The notes: generated from the sequence alone by a model not told the origin. 64,000 bases of DNA from Microbulbifer sp. ALW1 (GCF_009903625.1 NZ_CP047569.1:2396501-2460500), one strand, 5' to 3'. Numbered from the stretch's first letter, positions 36,017 to 45,160 are shown. Numbers and translations: made by a program.

Positions 36017-37576
36017 TCAGGAGCGGGGACTTTGCGGCGTAGCGTTTGACTCCACAAGTTTCCAGCGCATTTTGTAATCCCACTGGTCGAAATAGAGGTT
36101 GCCGCCGCGCCACTCCACTTCCCCACGCTGGGAGTCCACGGTCTCTGAGCGGAAGTGTTGTTTGCCGGGGCTGAATTCGCGACTGTAATCGCTGTTGAAG
36201 ATCAGGCGGTAGCTGTCGATGCCTCCCAGATAGAACCAGCGCTCCTGTTCGGTTTTCCCATCCAGCAGGCCATGGGTCACGTCCATTGGCATCCAGCCGT
36301 AGGGCGCCAGGTAAAATTCGCCCCAGTCGTGCATGGTGTCGAAGTCTCCCGCAGAAAACTCCCAACCAGATTGCCAGCGCGCGGGGATACCATTCATGCG
36401 CATCAGAGTCATCAGCAGCAGTGTTTGTTGTCCGCAATCCGCATGGCCGGCTTCGGCCGCGTACTGGCTGATATTGCGGATGGTGGAATATTCACGGGCA
36501 CCGGCCCAGGGAATTTCGTCGACGTAGGCAAAGAGCTTCTGCGCGATGCGGTAGGGGTTGGTTTCATCGCCCACAATACGCTCTGAGAGCTTGCGTATTT
36601 GTGGCGAAAACTGGATGTGCGGGGGGCGTTCAGCCAGGTAAGGCTCAACCGCACTGGTATTTAGTGCACTTACCTTATCGGCGTCAATGGCTGTGTAACC
36701 GCTCAGGCTGTCGAAGCGATAGCGAACGCTGAACTCGGTGGCCTTGCCTTTTTCGGCGGTTTTTTCCAGATAAATGGTGCGTTGCGGGTGAGTGGCTGGC
36801 GCTAGTTCGTAGCGGTTTGGCTCACTGTGGGTCAGCAGAATATTTTCCTGGCGTGCCGGTACTTCCTGGGGGAAGGGCAGCCAGGCGCGGATGGTCTCTC
36901 CTGCGGGCACTGCGTCGGCATCGACTGTCAGTGTGTAATCAATGGCGATGGCCTGGCGCAGGGGGGAAGCGCTTGCGATGACTGCCTGGTGATGCGGATG
37001 CAGCTGGTACAGCGGCGCCTTATCCGTAAACCGGCGGTAGTCGTTGCTACGCGCCGCCGCGGCTTCAGAAATATGCACCAGGTTGTAGGCTGCCTTACGA
37101 AAGTAACGTCGTTCACCATTGATGACTTTGTATTCCAGCAGGCCCGCATTGTCCCACTGCGAAATATCGCTCTCTGTCGCATCGGGGATATAGCGCTGAA
37201 TGGAGGCCAGTAGGTCTTGTGGCTTGAGATTGAACTCCATTTCGATGCGGCGCATGCGTTCGACCTCGAAAGCCAGTGCGGACGTCAGGCTTTGCTGTTC
37301 TGGGGCGTCTTGCATCGGCTGCGGCTCCATATTGGATACTTTTCTATTCTCAAGCAGCGCGCGAATCCGCGTCTCGGCAGCAAGATATTCGCCGCTATCG
37401 ACCTGTGCTTGGATGTTTTGCAGGAATTCGGCCTGGCTCGTGGTGGTGTCTGCACTCGATGTAAGGGGCACGGCCGACGAAAGCGGCTCGGCGGCTGCGG
37501 TGTGTGAGGCAACGACCAGGGTCAGGGCGGCAATCGCCATAGGAAGAACGGATCGTTGAAGGTATGCGCTTTGCAT
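36017..37576 (-). CDS. Exported transglutaminase-like cysteine protein
   Basis: A 519-residue protein with a signal peptide (about 1-29, ending TAAAEP), a helical N-terminal region (about 45-180), a beta-sandwich (about 200-310) and a transglutaminase-like domain (about 325-500). The triad is visible: Cys in GHADCGQQTLLLMTLMR, His in MHDWGEFYL and Asp in MPMDVTHG. Bacterial members are often peptidases or amidases rather than crosslinkers. It is convergent with rpiR and divergent from the serine hydrolase, so a role in trimming peptidoglycan peptides is plausible but unproven. Confidence 0.83.
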   Translation of the reverse strand: MQSAYLQRSVLPMAIAALTLVVASHTAAAEPLSSAVPLTSSADTTTSQAEFLQNIQAQVDSGEYLAAETRIRALLENRKVSNMEPQPMQDAPEQQSLTSALAFEVERMRRIEMEFNLKPQDLLASIQRYIPDATESDISQWDNAGLLEYKVINGERRYFRKAAYNLVHISEAAAARSNDYRRFTDKAPLYQLHPHHQAVIASASPLRQAIAIDYTLTVDADAVPAGETIRAWLPFPQEVPARQENILLTHSEPNRYELAPATHPQRTIYLEKTAEKGKATEFSVRYRFDSLSGYTAIDADKVSALNTSAVEPYLAERPPHIQFSPQIRKLSERIVGDETNPYRIAQKLFAYVDEIPWAGAREYSTIRNISQYAAEAGHADCGQQTLLLMTLMRMNGIPARWQSGWEFSAGDFDTMHDWGEFYLAPYGWMPMDVTHGLLDGKTEQERWFYLGGIDSYRLIFNSDYSREFSPGKQHFRSETVDSQRGEVEWRGGNLYFDQWDYKMRWKLVESNATPQSPRS

Positions 37577-37664
37577 GGAAGCTCCATCTGGATAGATGCG
37601 ATGACCTTAATCGGGTACCGAAAGGCGATCGGAATATTTTATTATTTACATAAAAAACCGCGGT

Positions 37665-37677
37665 TGATAAATTATTC
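37665..37677 (-). promoter_or_regulatory. Candidate RpiR/MurR-type operator, site 3
   Basis: On the minus strand GAATAATTTATCA, matching sites at 28961 and 32510 over the core AAYAATTTATY. It lies between the divergent transglutaminase-like and serine hydrolase genes. A related AT-rich arm GAATATTTTATT is at 37632-37643. Confidence 0.35.
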
Positions 37678-37750
37678 TGATGTGCCGACCCCGTCAACCC
37701 CGCTACAGGTCCGGTTGAGAATTTTAATAACGATTGCGGAGTCCCTATTT

Positions 37751-39397
37751 ATGCGTGCAATGATCACCGCTCTCTGTTCCACGGCTGCGCTGGCCCTGGC
37801 CGGTTGTGACTCCCCGCTATCGGGTGCTGAGTTTGCGGATACTAGGTCTGCCGATGCCCAGTCTGCGGAAGCCTATATCGAACGTGTGCTGAAAGAGGAG
37901 CAGGTGCCCGGTGCTGCAGTGGGCATCTGGCACCGGGGGCAGATGGTTCTGCTGCGCGGCTTCGGCGTCACCAATGTGGAGCGGCCGCGGCCGGTCGACC
38001 AGGACACGCTGTTCAAGCTTGCGTCCACTTCCAAGGCATTCACCACCGCTGCGCTGGGGTTGCTGGTGGAAGAGGGCAAGCTGACTTGGGATGGTCGGGT
38101 AGTCGACTATTTACCGCAGTTCCGGCTGGCAGATCCCTGGGTTACCCGGGAATTTCGCGTGGTGGATTTGCTCACCCATCGCTCTGGGTTGGGGCCCGGC
38201 GCGGGAGACCTGATGTTGTGGCCGCAACCCAACCAATATACCCGCGCGGATGTCATTGCCGGGTTGGCGCACCTTCCGGTTACCGGTAGTTTTCGTGCCG
38301 ATTACGCCTATGACAATCTGCTCTATATCGTTGCTGGCGAGCTGATTGCTGCGGTATCCGGCCAGACTTACGAAGATTTTGTACAGGCTCGGCTGCTGGA
38401 ACATATCGGGTTGCAGCACTGCTACGCCGGGCCGGTACCGGAGTCTGCGCGTGAAAATCTTGCGGACCCGCATCGACTTGAGGATGCAGGTCTGGTGGTG
38501 GATACCCCAAATCTGGCGGGGCCCGATCCTATTGTGCTCGCCGCTGCCGGCGGTATGCACTGCAGCGCCGGCGATATGTTGACCTGGCTGCGCACGCTGA
38601 TGGGGGGCGGAAAAACACCAGAAGGTGTGTCGCTACTGAGCGAAGAAACCCGGGATCGATTGTGGAAGCCGGAAACCCTGATGCCCTTTTCGCCCCAGCG
38701 CGCGGAACGGGACGCTGGGCATTTCTATGCCTATGCCTTGGGTTGGCGGGTTCAGGATATGCATGGCAAACGGGTAATCCATCACACCGGCTCCCTGTCT
38801 GGAATGTATGCCTGGGCGGCGGTAGTGCCAGAAGATGACCTGGCGCTGGTGGTGCTGATGAATCGCAGTGCCGGCGCTGCGCGGCAAGCATTGATCTACG
38901 GATTATTGAAACCCTACCTTGGCGCCCCCGAGCGGGATTGGCTGGCTTACTTCCAGGCACTTTACGGCACGCCGGAAGAGGCGGTTGAGGCCGAGCAGTT
39001 GGAGCCACCAGCAGGCTTTGCCGCGGTAGCGCAGGCTGAGCTTGTGGGGCGCTACCGGGACCCCTGGTTTGGCGATATCCAGATTCATGGCGACGAACAG
39101 AACTTGCGCTGGCACGCGCTCAAGTCACCACGGCTTGCAGGTACGCTGATGCCTGCGGGGGAGGGCGTCTGGGCTCTGCACTGGGATGATCGCAGTTTGA
39201 ATGCGGATGCCTGGATGACCGCTGATCGCGATGCGTCCGGCAATATTCTTCTCAGCATGCAGCCCAAATCTCGCGGTACCGACTTCAGTTACGACTTCCA
39301 GGACCTGCGATTTATAAAACTGGGTGAAAACAATCTGGTGGCTGGGGACAACTCAGCGGCTGGCGACACAAAAACCTCTATTACGGATCAGGAGTAA
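37751..39397 (+). CDS. Beta-lactamase-fold serine hydrolase lipoprotein
   Basis: A 548-residue class C beta-lactamase / D-aminopeptidase-type protein. Lipobox ALAGC, nucleophile motif STSK (KLASTSKAFTT), second motif YDN (ADYAYDNLLYIV), third motif HTG (IHHTGSLSGMYAW) and a C-terminal beta-barrel domain (about 440-530). Homologues include D-Ala-D-Ala and D-amino-acid peptidases. The start ATG 37751 has GGAG 9 bases upstream and encodes the lipoprotein signal; the open frame to 37556 lacks these. The LD-carboxypeptidase gene begins 3 bases after its stop. Confidence 0.88.
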   Translation: MRAMITALCSTAALALAGCDSPLSGAEFADTRSADAQSAEAYIERVLKEEQVPGAAVGIWHRGQMVLLRGFGVTNVERPRPVDQDTLFKLASTSKAFTTAALGLLVEEGKLTWDGRVVDYLPQFRLADPWVTREFRVVDLLTHRSGLGPGAGDLMLWPQPNQYTRADVIAGLAHLPVTGSFRADYAYDNLLYIVAGELIAAVSGQTYEDFVQARLLEHIGLQHCYAGPVPESARENLADPHRLEDAGLVVDTPNLAGPDPIVLAAAGGMHCSAGDMLTWLRTLMGGGKTPEGVSLLSEETRDRLWKPETLMPFSPQRAERDAGHFYAYALGWRVQDMHGKRVIHHTGSLSGMYAWAAVVPEDDLALVVLMNRSAGAARQALIYGLLKPYLGAPERDWLAYFQALYGTPEEAVEAEQLEPPAGFAAVAQAELVGRYRDPWFGDIQIHGDEQNLRWHALKSPRLAGTLMPAGEGVWALHWDDRSLNADAWMTADRDASGNILLSMQPKSRGTDFSYDFQDLRFIKLGENNLVAGDNSAAGDTKTSITDQE

Positions 39398-39400
39398 ACC

Positions 39401-40477
39401 ATGCACCGGCGCAAGTTAATCAAATCCATGCTGGCGGCTCCGCTGCTGGGTGCCGCGAGTGCTTCGGCGCAGGTCGGTTCCGGTCTTACTCCTTCTGTTG
39501 GGGGTTACAGTGCAAATGGCGAGCAAGCACCATTGCTTCCGAGACGTTTAAAGCGGGGAATGACGGTAGGCCTGATAACCCCCGCGAGCAATGCCTGGGA
39601 AGATGAAGATATTCGGTTTGCGATTGACGTGGTGAAGTCCCTCGGTTTCCGCGTAAAGGAAGGGCAGCACCTGTACCAGCGGACCCAGTACCTTGCCGGG
39701 CCGGATGATGCGCGCGCGCAGGATATCAATGCGATGTTCGCCGATCCTGAAGTGGATGCGGTGTTTTGTCTGCGCGGTGGCTACGGTACACCGCGGATAT
39801 TGCCGCTCCTGGACTACGAAAATATCCGTCGCAACCCCAAGGTTTTACTGGGGTACAGTGATATCACGGCGCTGCTGAATGCCATTTACCACCGCAGTGG
39901 CCTTGTTACCTTCCATGGCCCCATCGCCGCGCAGAACTTCACCGATTACACCTACGGGGAATATTCCAAAGTGTTGATGCACGGTGAGTCCCCGGTGCCA
40001 CTGGGGGCGCCGCCCGCGTTCGAAGGCGCTCCCGGGCGTGTGGAGCGGGAAAACCGGATTACCCGTTTTGCCGGTGGGCGTGCGCAGGGGAGGTTGATTG
40101 GTGGCAACCTGACACTGATGTCGAGTTTGATCGGCACTCCCTACGAACCGGACTACCGGGGAAAAATCCTGTTTCTTGAAGACGTCGGCGAGGCGCCTTA
40201 CCGGGTGGATCGTATGCTTACCCAGATGTGGCTTGCCGGAAAGCTCCAGCAAGTGGCGGGTATCGCCTTTGGCAAGTTCACCGAGGCGGACATCAATGAG
40301 AATACCTTTTCGATGGAACATGTCCTGCGTGAGCGGTGTGCCGGGTTGGGCGTGCCTGTGGTGCGCGGATTGATGATCGGTCATGTGGAAGATCAGTCCG
40401 TTGTCCCGGTGGGTGCTATGGCCGAACTGGATGGCGATGCGGGCACACTGGTTTTGAGGGATCCTGTGGTAGCCTGA
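39401..40477 (+). CDS. Exported LD-carboxypeptidase (peptidase S66)
   Basis: A 358-residue S66 peptidase of the LdcA/YkfA type, which removes the terminal D-Ala from murein tetrapeptides. The nucleophile Ser is in GYSDITALL, the Glu in LEDVGEAPYRVDRML and the His in IGHVEDQ. Unlike cytoplasmic E. coli LdcA it starts MHRRKLIKSMLAAPLLGAAS, a twin-arginine-like signal peptide, so it should act in the periplasm. It is coupled to the serine hydrolase, with 3 bases between them, and followed by a transporter. Confidence 0.92.
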   Translation: MHRRKLIKSMLAAPLLGAASASAQVGSGLTPSVGGYSANGEQAPLLPRRLKRGMTVGLITPASNAWEDEDIRFAIDVVKSLGFRVKEGQHLYQRTQYLAGPDDARAQDINAMFADPEVDAVFCLRGGYGTPRILPLLDYENIRRNPKVLLGYSDITALLNAIYHRSGLVTFHGPIAAQNFTDYTYGEYSKVLMHGESPVPLGAPPAFEGAPGRVERENRITRFAGGRAQGRLIGGNLTLMSSLIGTPYEPDYRGKILFLEDVGEAPYRVDRMLTQMWLAGKLQQVAGIAFGKFTEADINENTFSMEHVLRERCAGLGVPVVRGLMIGHVEDQSVVPVGAMAELDGDAGTLVLRDPVVA

Positions 40478-40565
40478 TGGTTATCCGAGATTGGATAAGA
40501 AACCGAATAACAAATAACAATAACCAACTGCCGGCAATACCGGCGGGAATCAAGAGTCTCGTAGT

Positions 40566-41960
40566 ATGACAGAACTCTCCTGGCTGACCCTGCTGCCACC
40601 TTTTATAGCCATCGGCTTAGCGCTTCTCACCCGGCAGGTGTATCTCGCACTGTTTGCTGGCATCTGGCTGGGTTTTTTCCTGCTTAACGGCTCGGGATTT
40701 TTCCCCTCACTGGCCGAGGCGCTGGATGGTGTACTGGCGGTACTTGCCAATCCTGGCGATGCGCGGGTGGTCATGTTCACGCTGGTGATCGGTGCCTTCA
40801 TCATTACGCTCGAGCGCTGCGGAGCGGTCAGTGGCTTTGTGCGTTTTCTGGAGCGCAGCCGCTGGGTGACGAACGGAAAGCGTGCCCAGTGGATGGCGTG
40901 GTTGGTTGGGATCGTTATCTTTATCGAGTCCAATATCACGGTACTGGTTGCCGGTACCGTGTCGCGGCCGCTGTTTGACCGCTTCCGGGTCGCGCGGGAA
41001 AAGCTGGCCTATATTATCGACTCCACATCGGCACCCGTGTGCATGCTGATTCCACTCAATGCCTGGGGTGCGTTCAACCTTGGCCTGCTGGATGGACTCG
41101 GGGTCAACGACCCGCTTGAGGTTTTGCTGGCGACCATTCCACTCAACCTGTATGCGATTTGCGCCGTTGCGCTCACCGCTTTCACCATCGCCCGGGATTA
41201 CAACCCGGGACCAATGGCGCAGGCTCAGGCGCGCACCAGCGGCGGAGAGCTGGATGGGATCGACATCAGCGAAAGCACCGGGGAAAAAAGCCATATCAAG
41301 CCGCGTGTCATCAATATGCTGCTGCCGATCCTGGTGCTGGTGCTGGCAATGCCTATCAGTCTCTGGATTACCGGTGACGGCAAAATTTTTGAGGGTTCCG
41401 GTTCAACTTCGGTGCTCTGGGCATCTCTCGCCGCCTTGGCGACGGTTTCCATTCTGGTATTGCTGCAACGCAGCATGTCGCTGGACGAACTCAGCCACAC
41501 CTGGATGGAAGGGGCCGGGCGCATGTTGCCGCTGGCCATTATTCTGGTTCTGGCGCTGGCCTTGGGAGCTGTCTCCAAGACCCTGGGGACCGGGCAGTAT
41601 GTGGCTGGCCTGGTGGGTGATTCGATTCCGCTGGGATTATTACCGGTGGTGATTTTTCTGGTATCCGGCGTGATCGCTTTCTCCGTGGGGTCCAGCTGGG
41701 GAACCTTCTCCATTATGTTGCCAATCGCCATTCCGGTGGCAAGCGCCTTGGGGGCCGACCCGACCCTGTTTGTCGCGGCGGTGCTGTCCGGTGGCATTTT
41801 CGGGGACCACAGCTCGCCGATTTCCGACACCACCATTGTGTCGTCACTGGCTGCGGGGACCGAGCATATCGAGCATGTGCGCACGCAGTTACCCTACGCA
41901 ATGCGCGCCGGTGTGATCAGTGCCTTTGGCTTTATCGCCTTGGGTTATTTGATGTTGTAA
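40566..41960 (+). CDS. NhaC/Na+:H+ antiporter-superfamily transporter
   Basis: A 464-residue inner-membrane protein with about eleven helices and the family motifs IFIESNITVLVAG, STSAPVCMLIPLNAWG, SSWGTFSIMLPIA and GGIFGDHSSPISDTTI. The superfamily includes Na+/H+ exchangers and amino-acid or organic-acid antiporters. As the last gene after the LD-carboxypeptidase, it is a candidate importer for murein-derived amino acids or dipeptides, replacing the ABC importer of the Bacillus ykf operon. Simple ion homeostasis is the alternative. Confidence 0.85.
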   Translation: MTELSWLTLLPPFIAIGLALLTRQVYLALFAGIWLGFFLLNGSGFFPSLAEALDGVLAVLANPGDARVVMFTLVIGAFIITLERCGAVSGFVRFLERSRWVTNGKRAQWMAWLVGIVIFIESNITVLVAGTVSRPLFDRFRVAREKLAYIIDSTSAPVCMLIPLNAWGAFNLGLLDGLGVNDPLEVLLATIPLNLYAICAVALTAFTIARDYNPGPMAQAQARTSGGELDGIDISESTGEKSHIKPRVINMLLPILVLVLAMPISLWITGDGKIFEGSGSTSVLWASLAALATVSILVLLQRSMSLDELSHTWMEGAGRMLPLAIILVLALALGAVSKTLGTGQYVAGLVGDSIPLGLLPVVIFLVSGVIAFSVGSSWGTFSIMLPIAIPVASALGADPTLFVAAVLSGGIFGDHSSPISDTTIVSSLAAGTEHIEHVRTQLPYAMRAGVISAFGFIALGYLML

Positions 41961-42238
41961 CCGGAAGTTCGCACTCAATATCTATTGCGTCTGTGCTCGT
42001 TACGGAGAAATCCCAACCACGCATGAGAATGCGGCGTCAGGTCTTGCCCCTGGCGCCAGATCAACCGGGGACTAGCTCAGTACAGGTTTGAAAAGTACGA
42101 CTAGTTGCCACTTTAGTACAACCCTTGTCGCCATTGCCCACGCATCATAGAAATTTCCCCGGTCTCCCGGCTTTTCAACAGTGTCGGGGCGTCGTCAGAA
42201 TTTCTATGTTCAAGCGTGATACGCGAGGTGATCGAGTT

Positions 42239-44107
42239 ATGGGTTTTAATGTTCGACTTCCCTCCAGGCTACTCCTGGTCAGTTTCTGTGTCTGTGTTCT
42301 TTGGAGCTGCTCCAGGGAGACCGCGGTTCATCCTGTGGAAGATGTGAAGGTACATGTAAACCAAGTGGCGGTGGAGCTGTATGGCCCCAAATCTGCGGTG
42401 GTCAGCCACCGGGGCGCGCCAGCACTGGGCCAGTTTCAGCTGCAATCGACTGACGGAAAAAGGGCGTATCAGGCGGCGTTACAACCGCTTGATGCCTTTG
42501 GTGAGTGGGAATCTGGCCGCCAGTATTACACGGCAAATTTCTCCGAGGTCAATACCGCGGGTGCGTATCGTATAGCTGTTGAATTCGAGAGTGCGGAACC
42601 GGTTCTGTCTGCGCCGTTCCAGATTCTGGAAAATGCAGGTTTTACAATGACTGCTGCCGCGGTTTTGCAGTACTTCAAGGACAATCGCTACACCCACGAA
42701 GAAGACCGAAATATCCGTATTTTTGGTTCCGACGATCACGTGGATGTCTGGGGCGGCTGGATGGATGCCGGTGGCGATACCGGTAAGTACCTGTCGCACT
42801 TGGCATATTCCAATTTCCTGCCCCCTCAGCAAGGAGCCATAGTGCCCTGGGTGCTGGTCAGTTCCTACGAGCGGATTCCACACCTGTATCAGAATGCGGG
42901 GCTGGAAGCTTCACTGATCGAAGAGGTGTTCTGGGGGGCGGATTATCTGCACCGCATCCTTGACCCCAAAGGTTTCTTTTATATGACCGTATTTGATCAG
43001 TGGGGCTCGGGCGCGGAGCGCATGATTACGGGCTATGAAGGCCTCGACGGTGTCTACACCGAGAATTTCCAGGCGGCCTTTCGTGAGGGCGGTGGTATCG
43101 CCATTGCCGCACTGGCAGCCGCTGCCCGCCTGAGTCATGCGAGCGGCCTGCAGGGGGAATATTCCGGGGCACAGTATCTTGCCGACGCCGAGCGCGCCTT
43201 CGCCCATTTGCAGGCTAATAATGCCGCTTATTGTGACGATGGCAAAGAAAATATCATTGATGACTACACGGCTCTGGTTGCAGCGACTGAGTTGTATCGA
43301 ACGACGGGTGCAGACCGTTATCTGAATGCTGCGCGCCAGCGCGCTGCATCACTGAATGAGCGGATGACCGCTGATGGTTGGATGATCAGCGATGGCGCCC
43401 AACGCCCGTTTTATCACGGCGTTGAAGCGGGTCTTCCCATTCTGGCGCTGGCGGCCTACACCGAAATCGAATCGGATCCAGCAGCCATTGCACTGAGTAA
43501 AAATTCCATAGCAAGGGCATTGGCTTTCCAGCTTGCGCTCAATAGCGAGGTAGTGAATCCCTACAATTATGCCCGTCAGTATTTCCGTGCCTACAAGGAC
43601 GGGACCTATAGCGAGGCGACGAGTGGGTTTTTTATGCCGCATGCCAATGAAACCAATTATTGGTGGCAGGGTGAAAATGCGCGTCTGGCATCGCTGAGTG
43701 CGGCGGCCATTGTCGGTGGGCGCTTGGTGGATGTGGAGGTGGGTGCGCCCTACGGCGTTGCTCCGAAGCTGTCACAGTTCGCCCAGAATCAGCTGGACTG
43801 GATTTTTGGTCGCAACCCCTATGATGTGTGCATGATGTACGGCTTCGGCGTAGCGAACCCGCCCCATGCGGACAGTGCCGGAAGCATGGTGAGAGGTGGG
43901 ATTTCCAATGGTATTACCGGTGCCACCGCAAGCGATGAGGGCCGTGGAATTACCTGGGCAGAAGGGCCCGATTCAAATGACTGGCGCTGGGTCGAACAGT
44001 GGCTACAGCATGCCGCCTGGTATCTGTACGCGGTGAGTGCCATGTCGGCCGCTGCGGAATCGGGTGACCGTGTGGCAGCGTCAGAACCGGTGAAGCCCAG
44101 GGCCTGA
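42239..44107 (+). CDS. Glycoside hydrolase family 9 lipoprotein
   Basis: A 622-residue lipoprotein (lipobox LWSC) with an N-terminal Ig-like CelD_N domain (about 35-135) and an (alpha/alpha)6 GH9 domain (about 140-600). The catalytic-base region is GGWMDAGGDTGKYL and the acid Glu lies in DWRWVEQWLQHAAWYLY; FGRNPYDVCMMYG is a family landmark. With no carbohydrate-binding module and a lipid anchor, it probably trims soluble beta-glucan oligosaccharides at the cell surface. ATG 42239 has GAGGTGA upstream; the open frame to 42125 is longer but lacks this. Confidence 0.9.
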   Translation: MGFNVRLPSRLLLVSFCVCVLWSCSRETAVHPVEDVKVHVNQVAVELYGPKSAVVSHRGAPALGQFQLQSTDGKRAYQAALQPLDAFGEWESGRQYYTANFSEVNTAGAYRIAVEFESAEPVLSAPFQILENAGFTMTAAAVLQYFKDNRYTHEEDRNIRIFGSDDHVDVWGGWMDAGGDTGKYLSHLAYSNFLPPQQGAIVPWVLVSSYERIPHLYQNAGLEASLIEEVFWGADYLHRILDPKGFFYMTVFDQWGSGAERMITGYEGLDGVYTENFQAAFREGGGIAIAALAAAARLSHASGLQGEYSGAQYLADAERAFAHLQANNAAYCDDGKENIIDDYTALVAATELYRTTGADRYLNAARQRAASLNERMTADGWMISDGAQRPFYHGVEAGLPILALAAYTEIESDPAAIALSKNSIARALAFQLALNSEVVNPYNYARQYFRAYKDGTYSEATSGFFMPHANETNYWWQGENARLASLSAAAIVGGRLVDVEVGAPYGVAPKLSQFAQNQLDWIFGRNPYDVCMMYGFGVANPPHADSAGSMVRGGISNGITGATASDEGRGITWAEGPDSNDWRWVEQWLQHAAWYLYAVSAMSAAAESGDRVAASEPVKPRA

Positions 44108-44141
44108 ATCTCACGTCAAACGTTTGCTACGGGTGGAGATT

Positions 44142-44166
44142 AAAGCGGCTGAAAAGCCGCTTTTTT
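44142..44166 (+). terminator. Intrinsic terminator of the GH9 gene
   Basis: AAGCGGCT-GAAA-AGCCGCTT followed by a T-run. Confidence 0.88.
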
Positions 44167-44202
44167 GTTCTGCAGAAACTATTGTCAGGGCGGGGGAGAG
44201 AT

Positions 44203-44226
44203 GGCCGGGCAGATTACTGCCCGGCC
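44203..44226 (-). terminator. Hairpin after the ROK kinase gene
   Basis: Perfect 10-bp inverted repeat GGCCGGGCAG/CTGCCCGGCC with a 4-base loop, just past the ROK stop on the minus strand; no strong T-run. Confidence 0.5.
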
Positions 44227-44236
44227 AAATTGGTAG

Positions 44237-45115
44237 TCACGCAATTTCTTTAGTGGGGGTGAGTACACTGTCTGGCATTGCTTCAGCGCACAGCATTGCC
44301 GCACCCAGAAGGGCGGCGCTGTCCAGCTCACTGCGCTCCAGAATCAGGTTTTCGAGAGTGCGGGGGAAGGGGAATTGTTCCAGCTCCTGGCGAGTCGCCT
44401 CGATGAAGTAATCGTAGGACTTGGCTACTGATCCCCCAAGAACCAACATATCCGGGTCAAAGGCAAGTAGGACAGTCGATAACCCCTGTGCGAGGTGGCG
44501 CCCAAATTCTGCGAGGCACGCTTGGGCGCGGACGCTGCCCGCAACGGCATCCTGGAAGACGGTTTCTCCAGGTTGGCCATAATGCCGGGTAAAAAACTTA
44601 CCAGAACAGTAATCGTCGAGGCTACTGCTACCGTAATGAACGGACCCCAGCTCGCCGGCTCCACAGTTCTTCCCGGGGTAAAGCCGGTTATTTATGTAAA
44701 CGCCGACACCAAAGCCGGTTCCGAGGCAGACCCCAGCAATATTGCGGTAATGGCGTCCTTTGCCGAAGTGTTTTTCACCTGCTACGAAGCAATTGACATC
44801 ATTGTTTATGTAGACAAAGGCGTTGAATCGGCGCTGTAGTTCCGCGCGTAAATGTACCTTTTCCCAGGATGGAATATTAACCGCATCAAATACGATACCT
44901 TGTGGGATATCGACAATACAGGGGACGCCAATGCCGATACCGGCGACGTCCTTATGCCAGAATTCTGTAATGCAGTCCGATATAAAGTCCAGTGTTTCTT
45001 CCAAAGTGCCTGTTGCATCAAACAGGTATTTTTTTTGTTCTAACAGCGTTCCATTTCGGAGGATACCGATATTGAGTTTGGTTCCACCCAGGTCAATGGC
45101 AATAATGTCGGCCAT
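44237..45115 (-). CDS. ROK-family sugar kinase
   Basis: A 292-residue kinase: phosphate-1 motif IAIDLGGTKLNIG, catalytic Asp in INNDVNCF, phosphate-2 GVCLGTGFGVGV, adenosine motif LVLGGSVAKS. It phosphorylates a hexose, most likely glucose released from beta-glucan. The usual ROK zinc motif CxCGxxGCxE is missing: after GELGSVHYG comes SSSLDDYCSGKFF. Start ATG 45115 has AGGAAG 8 bases upstream. It lies downstream of the MFS gene, separated by a terminator-like hairpin. Confidence 0.87.
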   Translation of the reverse strand: MADIIAIDLGGTKLNIGILRNGTLLEQKKYLFDATGTLEETLDFISDCITEFWHKDVAGIGIGVPCIVDIPQGIVFDAVNIPSWEKVHLRAELQRRFNAFVYINNDVNCFVAGEKHFGKGRHYRNIAGVCLGTGFGVGVYINNRLYPGKNCGAGELGSVHYGSSSLDDYCSGKFFTRHYGQPGETVFQDAVAGSVRAQACLAEFGRHLAQGLSTVLLAFDPDMLVLGGSVAKSYDYFIEATRQELEQFPFPRTLENLILERSELDSAALLGAAMLCAEAMPDSVLTPTKEIA

Positions 45116-45134
45116 GGTAATACTTCCTGACGAG

Positions 45135-45160
45135 AAAAAAGTGGCGCCCGAAGGCGCCCT
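45135..45160 (-). terminator. Terminator-like hairpin between MFS and ROK genes
   Basis: On the minus strand GGCGCC-TTCG-GGCGCC followed by ACTTTTTT. It would separate or attenuate ROK expression from the upstream transporter gene. Confidence 0.7.
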
